A DNA stretch of 5,220 nucleotides, from contig JALWRJ010000291.1 in the NCBI GenBank assembly GCA_026994125.1, forward strand, positions 1 to 5,220. The letters run 5' to 3'. The translations under genes and the position numbers were made by a program. The notes beneath the pieces were generated by a model. The model was not told the origin of the DNA, made no database searches, and worked only from the letters and a program-made list of their open reading frames with translations. Every line of letters begins with the position of its first letter. The first letter of the stretch is position 1. This DNA comes from Cyclobacteriaceae bacterium (GTDB lineage: Bacteria > Bacteroidota > Bacteroidia > Cytophagales > Cyclobacteriaceae). Positions 5,057 through 5,220 of the stretch are shown here, piece after piece.

Positions 5057-5220
5057 ATGAACGCATATATAGTAGCAGGATACAGAACAGCCGTTGGCAA
5101 AGCCAAAAAAGGAGGGTTTCGGTTTACCCGACCCGATGACCTGGCTGTGGAAGTTATTAAACACCTTACCGCATCGGTACCCAATCTGGATCCCGTGCGC
5201 ATAGACGACCTGATTGTAGG
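5057..5220 (+). CDS. fadA: Thiolase / acetyl-CoA acyltransferase, 5' part only
   Basis: The first 54 codons are visible and the gene runs off the window end. The protein begins MNAYIVAGYRTAVGKAKKGG, the usual thiolase N-terminus, where YIVAGYRTAVGK corresponds to the common (I/V)V(A/S)xxRTxxG opening. It continues with a family-like FTRPDDLAVEVIKHL and then VRIDDLIVG, leading toward the strand before the active-site cysteine. That cysteine, expected near residue 90, is beyond the window, so catalytic integrity cannot be judged. It would cleave 3-ketoacyl-CoA with CoA, the step after the FadN-like enzyme, which supports a beta-oxidation thiolase over a biosynthetic one. The start at 5057 follows an A-rich stretch with no Shine-Dalgarno. 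The symbol is given by analogy with the fadN-fadA pairing. Confidence 0.88.
   Translation, partial: MNAYIVAGYRTAVGKAKKGGFRFTRPDDLAVEVIKHLTASVPNLDPVRIDDLIV

Overview
The window looks like chromosome from a Bacteroidota bacterium, perhaps a Cytophagia- or Sphingobacteria-like lineage. Supporting signs are moderate GC with AT-rich intergenic gaps, start codons mostly without a Shine-Dalgarno, one good match to the Bacteroidota -7 promoter element (TAnnTTTG), and a stand-alone S23-type four-helix-bundle gene, a family common in this phylum. This assignment is inferred from sequence style, not from a database match.

Layout. (1) 21-899 (+) encodes an exported ChaN-like protein of the haem-binding/TIKI superfamily. 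(2) It converges on 965-1516 (-), an exported DinB-like four-helix protein with an intact His triad. A strong hairpin at 910-946 lies between the two stops and can serve both as a terminator. (3) The 175-bp divergent region 1517-1691 carries two near-identical 20-bp palindromes centred 30 bp apart, just upstream of a TAnnTTTG promoter. It reads as the control region of the MarR-family gene at 1692-2135 (+), and perhaps of the divergent dinB-like gene. (4) 2189-4591 (+) is a complete 800-residue bifunctional 3-hydroxyacyl-CoA dehydrogenase/enoyl-CoA hydratase with the FadN-type domain order. (5) 4643-5002 (+) is a small S23/four-helix-bundle gene. (6) 5057 to the window end (+) is the start of a thiolase (acetyl-CoA acyltransferase).

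How they work together. The marR, hydratase/dehydrogenase and thiolase genes form a fatty-acid beta-oxidation operon. The FadN-like protein hydrates enoyl-CoA and oxidises 3-hydroxyacyl-CoA, and the thiolase cleaves the resulting 3-ketoacyl-CoA. The MarR protein probably represses the operon from the paired palindromes, perhaps sensing an acyl-CoA.

The most unusual part is the S23 gene wedged between the two beta-oxidation genes. It is much poorer in GC than the enzyme gene before it. AGAY-core heptamers lie upstream of it, and a five-unit heptamer array in the opposite orientation lies downstream. Together they look like an inserted module, resembling the S23 intervening sequences known from 23S rRNA genes but here sitting in a protein operon.
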